From Bacteroidales bacterium (lineage in GTDB: Bacteria > Bacteroidota > Bacteroidia > Bacteroidales > WCHB1-69), in assembly GCA_031266895.1 (NCBI GenBank), contig JAISAD010000082.1, positions 1-7,308 of the forward strand: DNA of 7,308 nucleotides. The letters run 5' to 3'. Shown piece by piece: positions 7,104-7,308 of this stretch (the first letter of the stretch is position 1; every line of letters starts with the position of its first letter). The position numbers and the translations under genes are program-made. The notes below the pieces were generated by a model. That model was not told the DNA's origin and ran no database searches. It was given only the letters and a program-made list of their open reading frames with translations.

Positions 7104-7308
7104 TTGAAGAAAACCTTTCTTTTTCTTATACTCCTCATTCTTTTTGAGCATAACTATGCTCAAATTAGGGTAGGGGCAGTTTGTACTGAAAAATATCTTG
7201 CACAACTTACCAGAAAGCGAATTGCGCTTTGCTGTAACCAAACTTCGAGGGTAGGTAATAGCCATTTGTTGGATACACTGCTGGCATTAAATGTGGATGT
7301 ATGTGCCA
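7104..7308 (+). CDS. DUF1343 / NamZ-family exo-beta-N-acetylmuramidase (3' truncated by window end)
   Basis: Only the first 68 codons are inside the window. The frame opens after a stop at 7077-7079 and has no ATG or GTG before the signal peptide, so TTG at 7104 is the likely start: M-K-K-T, then a hydrophobic core FLFLILLILF and NYA before Gln20. The mature N-terminus shows IRVGAVCTEKYLAQL and ALCCNQTSRVGNSHLLDTLL, which match the opening of DUF1343 proteins (usual form ALVVNQTS with GNTHLVDTL). Characterised members of this family (YbbC/NamZ) cleave N-acetylmuramic acid from the non-reducing ends of peptidoglycan fragments. An exported, cell-envelope location follows from the signal peptide. 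It starts 20 bases after the zinc-ribbon stop, so probably belongs to the same operon. The catalytic residues lie beyond the window, so activity cannot be checked. A TTG start may lower translation. Confidence 0.85.
   Translation, partial: MKKTFLFLILLILFEHNYAQIRVGAVCTEKYLAQLTRKRIALCCNQTSRVGNSHLLDTLLALNVDVCA

Noticed and set aside
7056..7265. Minus-strand open frame covering the start of the DUF1343 gene
   Set aside because: The + strand here encodes a clear signal peptide and DUF1343 motif from TTG 7104, so the minus frame is a shadow.

Overview
The window looks like chromosome from a member of the phylum Bacteroidota, probably Bacteroidales-like. Two adjacent proteins end in type A sorting domains of the type IX secretion system (T9SS), which is confined to this phylum. 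The start codons lack purine-rich Shine-Dalgarno sequences and sit in A/T-rich leaders, the DNA is moderately AT-rich, and the Nif3 and zinc-ribbon proteins have the Bacteroidota-type architecture. Every gene is on the + strand. No RNA gene, insertion sequence, phage gene or CRISPR array was seen.

Left half (1-4934): two secreted, T9SS-exported proteins. The first is a large subtilisin-like (S8) serine protease followed by a right-handed beta-helix-like region, an alpha-helical region and a sorting domain. Its 5' end lies beyond the window, and its reading frame is broken near base 292, where a single base appears to be missing. The propeptide-side part (2-310) and the catalytic part (from about 292) are therefore in different frames. 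Only 32 bases downstream, with no terminator between them, is a 493-residue Asp-box (BNR-like) protein with a signal peptide, an acidic repetitive linker and its own sorting domain. The two are probably co-transcribed, and a strong intrinsic terminator (4963-5011) ends the unit.

Right half (5106-7308): a housekeeping-type cluster. It holds a Nif3-family (DUF34) dinuclear-metal protein with the inserted PII/CutA-like domain, a coiled-coil C4 zinc-ribbon protein (DUF164 / CT398 type), and the first 68 codons of a DUF1343 protein (NamZ exo-beta-N-acetylmuramidase family) that starts at TTG. Gaps of 31 and 20 bases suggest one operon, possibly driven by a promoter just upstream of the Nif3 gene.

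I found no convincing new defence or mobile system. The points most worth checking are the protease frameshift, the co-expressed protease/Asp-box pair, the acidic repeat linker, the double-palindrome terminator, and the unusual number of cysteines in the right-hand proteins.
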